Below are positions 32,979 to 41,945 of a stretch of 64,000 bases of DNA, one piece after another. Below the pieces are notes generated by a model that saw only the letters and a program-made list of their open reading frames with translations, was not told the origin of the DNA and made no database searches. The position numbers and the translations under genes are program-made. Each line of letters opens with the position of its first letter. The stretch's first letter is position 1. This stretch comes from Petrolisthes cinctipes (taxonomy: Eukaryota > Arthropoda > Malacostraca > Decapoda > Porcellanidae), in contig JAWQEG010000506.1 in the NCBI GenBank assembly GCA_033782935.1, positions 2,558,501 to 2,622,500 of the forward strand. Direction: 5' to 3'.

Positions 32979-33120
32979 ATGCTTGCAGTTATTAATGACA
33001 CGATAAGCAATAATAAAAACAGGTTACAAAGTACAATAGAGCCATTTTGTATTCAACCAATTTTTCTCATTTGTTTCAAGAGTCAAGACCTTTATTATGA
33101 TATGATATAGACTATTTATC

Positions 33121-34285
33121 TTTTATGAAGGTTGGACGACATACACGCCCACCAATACACGAGTTCACAGTTCCCTCCAACAGATTCCACACCGTACATG
33201 TCAACATTGAGGGCCCTCTCTCGTCCTCCCGAGGGTACCGATATCTCTTGACGTGCGTAGACAGGACGACGCGGTGGTGTACAGCGGTCCCTATGTATGA
33301 CATCACGGCTGATGGCACACACAACGACGACAACCACTTCTGCCTACACCTCGAGCAGTGCCACTCACACATACACAGTATGCATCTCCACCCACACCAC
33401 CGCACCATGCTATACACACATACCAACTTCCCCTCCATCAGCCTCACACACCAACCTCACTCACCACCAACAACCACACCTACCCACCTACCACTCACAT
33501 GCCTACACATACACATACATACCACTCACCTCCAAACACCGCGCCACATCAGACACACGTACACACGATTTCCACCCCCCTCAACAGCAACCATCTACTT
33601 CACTCAGCACCAACTCCCAACCACTCACCACCATACCCATTCCCCCGTCACCTACTCACCTACTCACCTTCCACATACTACCTCTCATAATCATTCACCT
33701 CAACCCACATACGCACCATCTCCTATCCATTCCCCACCTCATATTCCAACACCCCCTCCCGCTACCTCTTCAGATTCCTCTGCACCGCCCACACCTCAAC
33801 CGCCACCCTCTCCTGACCGTCCCATGTTACCCTTACCCCTCACTACCCGTATTAACCCCCCAGACCTACCTGACACCACCCCTTTCACACCCCACCTCGC
33901 ACCACACCCCACTCCCCTACCCTTACCTGACTCTCACCTGTCTACCCCTACTCCTAGGCCTGATGACCCGTTACCTGAACATGACTCGATAACCGTAATC
34001 CCTTCTAGTCTTCCACAGGAATTGCCACCCATCATCCACATCATACCAGCCACGCCTCCTCGTCCCGTCATCCCTCCTCGACAGTGCACTCCCTCACCTC
34101 GCCCTGCTACACCACCTTTACCACGTCAGGAGCGGCGGGATGACGAACCGATGATGGTCCCTGATGGTTTCACCTCCAGCTCGGGGCGCACAATACGGCG
34201 CCCGAGTAAATATGTTGCCGCCCTGTACAACACAGACATACATACACACTACACTCTCCAGCACACACACAGTCCCTACTACTAA
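33121..34285 (+). pseudogene. gypsy-1-like integrase/tail copy, internally deleted
   Basis: A 386-codon plus-strand frame starts inside the integrase (KVGRHTRPPIHEFTVPS, then VNIEGPLSSSRGYRYLLT) and stays open to 34285. Compared with gypsy-1 it jumps at about 33315 from the GCTGATGGCACA segment straight into CACAACGACGAC of the tail, losing the rest of the integrase core, including the second catalytic Asp and the Glu. The first Asp is also changed (VNIEGP for VDIVGP). The tail then aligns along its length with 1030-28 of gypsy-1, ending PDGFTSSSG and RRPSKYVAALYNTD. The openness reflects the fused frame, not function. Confidence 0.8.
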
Positions 34286-34376
34286 TCACACTCACTGGCA
34301 TCTAACCCCCCCACCCCCCCGCACAATCCACACATTACCCGTACACATCTGTACTACATTTGTGCTCACCTGTATG

Positions 34377-34416
<40 letters not shown>

Positions 34417-35005
34417 TTTTTGTACTATGTTGATGGTTACTTTGTACGTATTGAGCCTTCCCCTCTCCCCTAATAAATTCACTCTGTGGGGATAATGTAG
34501 TGGTGGCATACGCACCACTCTGTATTCCTATAAACATATTCCATGTGCTGGTACGCCGCTCCCTGTTTCTTTGTGATCTCCCCAACCAGACAGCCACAGT
34601 CTGGCGGTTTGATTAATCCCGTCCCCTGGTGCAGCTTTGCATACCCTTGGAAACCCCAGCTGCCAGCCTTCCGCTTCCTCCAGGTATGAACTAAGGTGGG
34701 TGCAGCAGGTCAGGGGATGGCGTGATCACGTGATTGATGCTACATACGGGAACCTAGAGAAAGGATATAAAAGAGCGGAGTGGCGCTTGTGAGGCAGACT
34801 ATCCCAGCGAGCTACTAAGGAGGAAGGACCAACCATACCTGCCGTCGTCACACACCTGAAGTTCACGTGTCCGCACTACGTCCACACGCTGTTCCCCTGC
34901 CCTACACTACTACACAAGTAACACAGTAACTACCGACTCTCCACGACGCAACATCGGCAGTCTGTTCACCCGGGTAGATGCATAAGGAGCTTCCTTACTG
35001 TCTCA
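34286..35005 (+). mobile_element. gypsy-1-type 3' UTR and LTR
   Basis: After the tail stop come a C-rich run (34307-34320), a (TA)n/T-run (34377-34421), AATAAA at 34472, and GTGGGGATAA (34487-34496), a short polypurine tract. The LTR probably starts TGTAGTGGTGG at 34497. It contains TATAAAAGAGCGG at 34766 and ends near 35005 after GTCTGTTCACCCGGG (34969). Weak counterparts occur at 47534-48200 and 21479-21815. The next base stretch is LINE sequence. Confidence 0.6.
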
Positions 35006-37997
35006 AACACAATGTCAATGACAACTGTAAAAATTTCGTAGACAATATTAAAAAAGCTTTCAGTGATTGTTTTCCACTTAAATCTAAACTAACAACTGAA
35101 TAAAGATTAAACAATCCCTGAATACCACAGGCAGTACTAAACTTTATAAGGACAAAAAATCTATACTAGAAATGGCAATCCGTCTCTGTTTGTCCTCTTA
35201 TAACTCGAAAACGGTTACACCTACATCCAAAACCCATATATATTCTAAATCAGCTTCACCAGGCGAAGGTTTTGGTATGTCGTAACTCGACGTAAAAATT
35301 ACGTCATTTACTATAAATCCGCTAAAAAAAAACCAGTTTCACTCCCAAAACTATATATTCTGTATCAGCACCACCGGCAAAGGTTTTTATGACGAAACTT
35401 GACATAACAATTACGTTAAAATGTCGAATTTTCTATTTATCAGTCAAAACCTTAGAGAAGAGCTCGAACGGAAATTTCCGTTATAGAGCTGAAGAAGGCA
35501 AAAAGGCTATTGGAAATTCAGCCAGTCTCGGGCTTCCAAGCTGAAAAGACGTATGTACAGCCATGGCTGATAATGCTGGACCAGGGTCCAAGGAGTGTTG
35601 GAGAGCAACTAGACAGAGTTCGAACAAGTGAATTTTCCAAACCATTCTCAACTTTGAGAGAGGTTTAGAAGACTCACTTTTTCGAACTGTGTTCAGTTGC
35701 TCTCCAACACTCCTTGGACCCTGGTCCACCACTATCAGCCATGGCTGTACGTATGGCAACTGGCACGAGGCCTGAGATCGCGGAATATTTTTAACTAATG
35801 CAAAAAGACTGAAATGCTTTCACATATCATAAAGTTAATAATGACTATTTCTAAACTCCAGAGTGCATCTTTCCCGGGCAACGCCGGGTACCTCCGCTAT
35901 TTATTTATATAAAAACAATAAAATTGGTGCTGTCACTGAGGCTCAATACAAACAATACCGGAACATATTAAATAATATTATAAGACAAGCTAAAATATCT
36001 TACTATATGGCCCAATTCACAAATTTTAAAAATAACACCTATAAAATATGGAGAACAATCCACGAACTTTCTAATTATAACCATAAGAAGAGTTCCTCAA
36101 ATCACATATTCTGCAATGGTAAAAAAAACTCTCTGAACCTTTACAAATCGCACAAATTTTAATGAATTTTACACAAATGTTGCACCGAATCTAGATCACA
36201 GTCTGCCACCTTCCACCACAGACCCTCTCAGCTTAATTCGAGGTGACTATCCTCATTCAATGACAATTCCTATAATTATCCCCCAATACCGTAATTAATT
36301 CCCTTAAAAGCAAAAAGTGCAATGTACACGAAACTCCAGTACCAGTATTAAAATCCAACAAAAACCAACTTGCAATACCCTTGTATATGCTCTTTAATAA
36401 TTCTATCAATAATGGTAAATTTCCTCAACTCCTGAAGCATGCAACTGTTGTCCCCATCCATAAGAAAAGCTCCAAAGATGAACTAAGTAATTATAGACCA
36501 ATATCCTTACTAAATGTTTTTTCTAAAATCTTTGAAAAACTAATGAAAAAATTCCTCACAAACTTTCTTGAATATAAAAACATACTAAATTCAAGTCAAT
36601 TTGGTTTTCCTCCCGGTCTGAACACGTTTTATGCCTTGAGAACTTTTTCAGAAGAAATCTATAACACTTTGGATAATAAACAGTCATTATTAAGCATCTT
36701 TGTTGACTTCACCAAAGCTTTTGATACAGTCAGACACGATATATTATTACGAAAGTTGTATTACTATGGAATTAGAGGTACTATTCATGACTGGTTTTAG
36801 GATTATTTATCCCACAGAACTCAATCAACCAAATTCCATAATTATCTAGACATCTGCATCTCTACCTATTCAATACGGTGTTCCACAGGGCAGTGTTTTT
36901 GGTCCAATCCTGTTTCTCTTATATATAAATAATATTACTTACATATTTAAAAACTTTAAAACAACCCTTTTTGCGGATGACTCAACCTTATACATTACTG
37001 GTGAAAATCCTATTGACATGATACATACAGCAAACACTGACCTACAAGTCTTTCATACATGGTGCCTGAGTAATAGATTAACAGTAAACCTAAGCAAAAA
37101 AATGTATATGCTATTTACTAATAAGCTACCATCAATGCTTCCGTCCCTATTTTTTTCCCAAAACATTATAAACAGAACTAATAAACATACAATATTAGGA
37201 ATAACGTATGATGATACCATGACCTTTAAGCACCACGTAACAAACCAAATCCTTAAATTATCCAGGCTAGTATCTCTGTTATATCAAATTTAGGAATTAA
37301 TGCCCATTAATATTATAAAAATGTTATATAACACACATGCCTTACCACACCTATCTGATGCAACACCTACCCCACACACCTCTATTTATAGACCAGAAGA
37401 AAATAAGAATTATTACAAACAGTGACTACTTTGCCCACACACAACCTCTCTTTAAAGAAACAAATTTCCTACAACTTTTTGATATAAATAAGCTACAAAT
37501 TGGTATTTACATGTATAAAATAATAAAAAGTAAAACATCTGTGTCCTTACAGCCACAACATACCTACTTCACCCGTACTCATGAAAATTTACGTATACCT
37601 TCCCATAATTTAACACTCAACACTCCCTTTCTTATTCAGGACCTAAAACCTGGAATTTTATTCCTAATAATATTAAAGGTCTACTAATCTCAATATACTC
37701 CTTTAAAAAATATTTAAAAAAACATATTCTTCTGAATTATTAATATATGTCCATGTATCTGCTGTAATAGTGTCTCCCCAGTTTAATCAGTCATTATATT
37801 ATACTAATATTATTGTATTAATATTGTAACTTTCATCATTATTTACAATACTACTATTTTATAAGTATCTCAATGTTAATCCTTATTATTATTATTAATC
37901 AATTAAAATTATATACTAATATTATATTGTATTAATATTATCACTTCAATTATCATTTACACTACTACTATTTTATAATTATCACGATGTTAATTAT
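35006..37997 (+). pseudogene. Jockey-like LINE ORF2, broken and split
   Basis: Plus-strand frames cover a non-LTR reverse transcriptase. The linker is at 35030-35159 and 35901-36160 (KIGAVTEAQYKQYRNILNN), RT fingers and palm at 36381-36800 (VVPIHKKSSKDELSNYRPISLLN, FVDFTKAFDTVRHDILL), and the catalytic FADD at 36970-36981. RT and thumb continue at 37018-37293 and the C-terminus at 37337-37687. Stops and frameshifts occur at about 36162, 36799, 36850 and 37293. The endonuclease domain is missing (5' truncation). The 3' UTR has a tandem repeat (37797-37880 and 37915-37997), and the sequence resumes at 46125 beyond gypsy-2. A Helitron occupies 35160-35900. Confidence 0.8.
35160..35900 (+). mobile_element. 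Non-autonomous Helitron
   Basis: It starts TCTATACTAG and ends with a GC hairpin, CCCGGGCAACGCCGGG (35873-35888), eight to nine bases before CTAT, close to the Helitron 3' rule of hairpin then CTRR. It sits between A (35159) and T (35901), the usual Helitron target, with no TSD. The LINE frame reads through when the insert is ignored, confirming both borders. An inner inverted repeat (GTTGGAGAGCAACTAGACAG near 35598 and its partner near 35690-35720) is present. No Rep/helicase is encoded. Confidence 0.75.
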
Positions 37998-38747
37998 TGT
38001 TGAGAAGTGAGATTTGTTTATAATTTGTTCCGGTAATTTCTAGATTAGTTTATGCGATGTGTCAGAATTGCCGATTAGCCTATTATGTTTGAATATTTGT
38101 TCGATGGTTTTTATGTTCTATTGTGATCTTATTTTCTCATTAATAATGTAATTTTTATCTTAGTTTCTGTGCTCAAATAAATTTAGTGTTAGTAATTAAA
38201 TAAAAACTGTGTTAGTGTTTCTGTTAATTGTGAATGGGACACTTATGTTTACATCTAGTATTTGCTAGGAACCCCTGGAAGCTTCATGAATTTTCTAGTT
38301 AGGTAAGCAGATATATATGTAGGGTGGAAAAGAGGTTAAGTCAGTTAGTCAAGAGAGCCAAGTGATAAAGAAGAGTCAGAGAGCCAAGTGAAAGAAAAGA
38401 ATTATTATCGAGTGCTGTGAAGTTAGCAAAAGTGATACTGTGAAGTTTGCAAAAGTGATACTGTGAAGTTAGCAAGAGTGATACTGTGAAGTTAGCAAAA
38501 GTGATACTGTGAAGTTAGCAAGAGTGATACTGTGAAGTTAGCAGAAGTTATACTGTGAAGTTAGCAAGAGTGATAAAAGGAACAAAGTGTACAGTATAAT
38601 TATATTCCGTATTTGTATGTACAGTTGGAAAAGTTGTGTAACTCTGGTAATTGTAAAGACAAGTGTAATTGTGAAAACTGAGTGTGGTTAATGGGAAAAA
38701 TAGAGAAAGTGAACTTAGTGCCAGAGTGGATTTCCTTCGCCTGCCTA

Positions 38748-39394
38748 TAGGGTGGCCAGACGTCCGGTTTTACGCCGGACTGTCCTCCTATTTAACCCAT
38801 TGTCCTACATCCGGTGCAACCTAACTCCGGACGTACATTTGTCCTACTTTCTTGGGGCGAGGGGAAAAAATAAAAAAAAATTATGTAAATCAATAAGTAA
38901 GAGAGAGAGAGAGAGTTATACAATAATGTCAAAAGTTCGATCGAAACTGAGGCCAAAGTCGGCAGATGCAGTCGGACAGTTACATTAGACAGGACAGGAA
39001 CTATTCAGGACCAAATTTGTCCAACGTCGGGACTTCGTGAGTAACGGTGAGTTAGTTTAGCGTTAGCCACGGTCGGGTCTACTTTGCTGTGAGTCAGTGT
39101 CTGACTGTCTGTATCAGTTAATAGCTTTAAAAATGCCGAAAAGAAAGACTTCTTTCAACTCAGAGTGGGCAAAAGAATTTGGATTCGTTTCTAAAAGCAA
39201 AAAAGATGAGTTTCATGCATATTGCACATTATGTCGCTGTGATATCGAGATTGGAAGTCGGGGAAAGGGTGCAGTAGAGCGACATGCAGCCACAGACAAG
39301 CATAGACTCAGACTCGCAGTTCTGGCACCTCATCTCTGCTTGCAATGCAGTGAAATCTACTTTTATTTTCTGTTTCATTAGTTGTTGAAGTTAT

Positions 39395-39455
<61 letters not shown>

Positions 39456-39493
39456 GTGTCCTACTTTTTGGAAATTCAAAAATGGCCACCCTA
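38748..39493 (+). mobile_element. hAT element in gypsy-2 5' LTR
   Basis: The TIR is TAGGGTGGCCA on the left with its complement on the right. A perfect 8-bp TSD CCTGCCTA lies at 38740-38747 and 39494-39501, and the 3' LTR gives the empty site at about 45990. The 746-bp insert keeps only a 5' transposase exon-like frame and a (TA)n tract (39411-39452). Confidence 0.95.
39133..39381 (+). CDS. BED-like zinc-finger fragment of hAT transposase
   Basis: The in-frame ATG at 39133 (a longer option is 39097) gives MPKRKTSFNSEWAKEFGF, then CTLCRCDIEIGSRGKGAVER and HAATDKH: a C-x2-C ... H-x5-H pattern as in the N-terminal DNA-binding finger of hAT transposases and their domesticated relatives. The frame ends at 39381, soon followed by (CT)n/(TA)n, and no catalytic domain follows. 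It is a truncated transposase exon and could encode a short DNA-binding peptide, though nothing shows expression. Confidence 0.7.
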   Translation: MPKRKTSFNSEWAKEFGFVSKSKKDEFHAYCTLCRCDIEIGSRGKGAVERHAATDKHRLRLAVLAPHLCLQCSEIYFYFLFH

Positions 39494-39631
39494 CCTGCCT
39501 ACAGTGATCAAGTCTGGTGCACCTATTGTAACTGTGCTCCTAAGAAGAACGACTGACTTCAGTGACGTCACCTATCACACCGTGCAACTGCTGTTGGAGC
39601 TGTGCCAGTGTGGGGAGTGGGACGCAACAAT

Positions 39632-39649
39632 TGGTGTCACGAGTGGGAT
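39632..39649 (+). promoter_or_regulatory. Primer binding site, tRNA-Leu type
   Basis: TGGTGTCACGAGTGGGAT begins two bases after the 5' LTR. It is close to the complement of the 3' end of a leucine tRNA (CCA end plus acceptor stem), the primer for minus-strand DNA synthesis. The tRNA identity is from memory of tRNA-Leu ends. Confidence 0.7.
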
Positions 39650-39679
39650 TAACAGGTTGCAAGTAACTAATTTTTCGAC

Positions 39680-40064
39680 ATGGAGCAGGCAGGTGTGCAG
39701 ACAAGGAGCCAAACTAGGCAGGAGGAGGCTTGTGAAGAGGAAGTGTCACTAGCTGCAATCATGAAGTTCAGGCAGGAACAACGACAGGAACAGAGTGAAC
39801 GGCAGGAAGAACTCAAAGTACAGTTACAGGAACAGAGTCAGCAGCTTCAGGAGGCATTGCAGGAGCAACAGAGGGAGTTGCAGCTGGGAATGCAAGGACA
39901 GCTGGATGCTTTCGTGGGGGAAATGAAGGAAGAACAGCAACAGTTTAAGGAGGAAATATATGGTGAGCTACAACAGCAGAAGTGTGAAGTGAGATAGTTG
40001 AAGTCAGTTAGTGAGGGTATTGTAACAGAGTTAAAGTTAAAGTTGCAGGGTTTTAGTTCTGGTA
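39680..40064 (+). pseudogene. Gypsy-2 Gag N-terminus, coiled coil
   Basis: The ATG at 39680 starts 50 bp after the PBS. Residues 1-105 are dominated by Gln/Glu heptad-like sequence (RQEQRQEQSERQEELKVQL, then QQLQEALQEQQRELQ), a long predicted coiled coil. A stop (TAG, 39995-39997) breaks the frame and a SINE follows at about 40065. Gag would build the particle; the coiled coil probably drives multimerisation, an inference. Confidence 0.7.
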
Positions 40065-40245
40065 TCTATCTCTGATGAGACACTCTCCAAACGTCAGCCA
40101 GGCAAGCCCACCTCCCCACAATGGTGTCCAGCCATGGCAGTAACCCCCCAGTAAACAGTTTTAAATTCTCGGGCCTGGGCGAGGCTCGATCTGCCGACCT
40201 CACGGATGCGAGGCAGGCGCGTTACCACTGTACTAGCCAGGGGAG
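40065..40245 (-). mobile_element. tRNA-derived SINE in gypsy-2 gag
   Basis: Read on the minus strand, the head is GGCTAGTACAGTGGTAACG (A box) then GGTCGGCAGATCGAGCC (degenerate B box), an intact-looking tRNA-like half of about 70 bp, with a body of about 110 bp ending near GTATCTATCTCTGATGAG on the plus strand. The borders are approximate; no clean TSD was found. The flanking gag sequence around TTAGTGAGNGTATTGTAACAG (40006 and 40281) is duplicated. Confidence 0.65.
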
Positions 40246-41524
40246 TGTAGAGAGCATGTAAGTAATCAGTTCAAAACAGTTAGTGAGAGTATTGTAACAG
40301 AGTGTAGAGAGCATGTAGACAACCAGTTGAAGCATGTAATTGATCATGTGAAGATAATTAGTGAGAAAATTGAGGCTGTTGAGAAATACTGTACTGTAGA
40401 GCCTCAGGTTAGGGTACAGGGAGCTTATGAAAGGGAAGAACAGTTTGGGGTGAATCTTGAAGAATCTCACGTACCTAAAGGTACAGGATTGAACCATCAG
40501 AGAATAGGAGCCTTGAGTCCTGGGCTTAATTATGATGCCCCAGCTTTTAGGCCCCAGAGTAGTGAACCGTATGGCAATGGTGGGGGGGTCCAATTAAGAG
40601 GAAACCTCAGGAGTTTGATGGCAAAGTTTCTTATGAAGCTTACAGAGTTCAGTTTGAGTTGCTTGCAAACCAGAATGGGTGGGATGACAGGCAGAGGGCA
40701 GTGCAAATAGCTACTAGCCTTAAGGGTGCCGCCATGGAAATTTTAGGCCAGCTATCAGTAGAGGAGAGTAACAGTTACCGGTCCTTGGTAGAAGTGCTAG
40801 AACGCAGATATGGTACCATGTATCAGACAGAAGTCTATAGAGCAAGATTCTGGAGTCGAGTACGGGCTTGGGGTGAACCCTTACAGCAACTTGCTCATGA
40901 CTTACAGAATATAGCACACAAGGCGTACCCTGGAGCAGCACCTAATATGTTGGTTATTTTTTTAAGGGACCAGTTCATTGATGCGCTGGATACTGTAGAG
41001 CTAAATGTACAAGTGAAGCAAGCACAACCAAGAACCATGCAGGAAGCGCTAGCAAGGGCTCTGGAATTTGAGTCCTATGTCAGGTCCAGTACTAATACCT
41101 ATGTCAGGTCCAATTTCAGGCAGGTCATAGTACAGGATTTAAAGCAAGAAAGGGGCAGGTATGTGAAGTGGAAAATTTTGAAGGAAGTTGTTGGTACTGT
41201 AGACAGCCACGACATAAGAAAGAGGACTGCTTCAAGTGGCAAAGAGAACAAGGGAAGATTGCAAAAGGCTGCTGGCTCTGCAGAAAGCCAGGGCATAAGA
41301 GGGAGGACTGTTACAAACTGAAGAAGGAGCAGGAACAGGGCAGTACAAGGAAATCTACGTTTGCACCGAAAGAGTGTTGGACATGTGGTGAGCGGGGACA
41401 CTTTAGTTTTAACTGCAAGAATAAAAGAAAGGAAGATAAGAAAGCTGCAGAAAACAAGAAAGAAGTGGAAAACTGGTCAATGCTGGTGAAAAGGGGCAAC
41501 CACCAGCCGGCGTTTCCCAAGTAG
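40246..41524 (+). pseudogene. Gypsy-2 Gag capsid and zinc knuckles
   Basis: Three overlapping frames cover the rest of Gag. The capsid-like part (40659-41160) reads WDDRQRAVQIATSLKGAAME, VEVLERRYGT, FWSRVRAWGEPLQQLAHDL and AYPGAAPNML. A frame change near 41160 leads to three CCHC zinc knuckles, CWYCRQPRHKKEDC, CWLCRKPGHKREDC and CWTCGERGHFSFNC (41190-41440), which would bind element RNA. Frameshifts at about 40650 and 41170 break the gene. Three knuckles in a row is more than the usual one or two. Confidence 0.85.
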
Positions 41525-41565
41525 CCCCATCACCGAGAAGATGCAAGAGAACAGCGATCAATAGT

Positions 41566-41784
41566 GTGAGAGTAGACGGAAGAATAGACGGCAAGAAGTG
41601 TTCTCTGGTTATTGATTCTGCATCGGAGCAGACTTTTGTAAAGCCAGATATGTTACATCATCGGTATTTGCCAGAGTCATCAGAACAACTGTGTGGTGTA
41701 ACTGGGCATTGTGCTGAATTGAAGGGACCCTGGAAGTCCAGATCAAAGTGGCTGGGCAAGAGGCCACGCTTCCAGTCTATGTAG
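41566..41784 (+). pseudogene. Gypsy-2 protease remnant
   Basis: The frame carries LVIDSASEQTFV at about 41608-41645, matching the retropepsin active-site block with DSA where DTG or DSG is typical. It stops at 41782-41784, and the remaining protease (LLGLDYL-like, about 41805) is in another frame. Confidence 0.65.
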
Positions 41785-41945
41785 CCGAGATGGAGGACCA
41801 ATGTCTTCTTGGCCTGGACTATCTGTTGTCTAGGATGTGAGCTGAATTTCTGCTCAATGAAGCTGAAGGTCCGAGGAAAGTCTGTTCCAGTCACTGCAGC
41901 AAGAATAATAGGTCTGGAGGTGAAGTGAGGGCACTCTGAACTACA

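Larger units (their letters stand above)
26800..33120 (-). mobile_element. PIF/Harbinger element (Harbinger-2), one end lost
   Basis: It starts with the same GGGGTGGAATCCAAAGAG terminus as the right end of Harbinger-1 and shares about 160 bp with it. It carries a five-exon HARBI1-like relic on the minus strand (32165-30045). The sequence at 33000-33110 matches the first-intron region of Harbinger-1. The opposite TIR and the first transposase exon are missing: at about 33120 it abuts a gypsy integrase fragment. Insertions inside it are a TTAA MITE, a foldback repeat, two SINEs and two LINE pieces. Confidence 0.7.
37998..39629 (+). repeat. Gypsy-2 5' LTR, interrupted by hAT
   Basis: It begins TGTTGAGAAGTGAG and ends GGGACGCAACA. 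It carries seven tandem units of about 23 bp (GAAGTTAGCAAAAGTGATACT type, 38416-38578), where the 3' LTR has four. Removing the hAT insert and its extra TSD leaves about 878 bp. Confidence 0.93.

Noticed and set aside
40070..40100. CTGATGAG followed by AAACGTC in the SINE within gypsy-2 gag, resembling a hammerhead core
   Set aside because: The second core half reads CAAA rather than GAAA, stem II does not pair well, and it lies antisense to the tRNA-like head.
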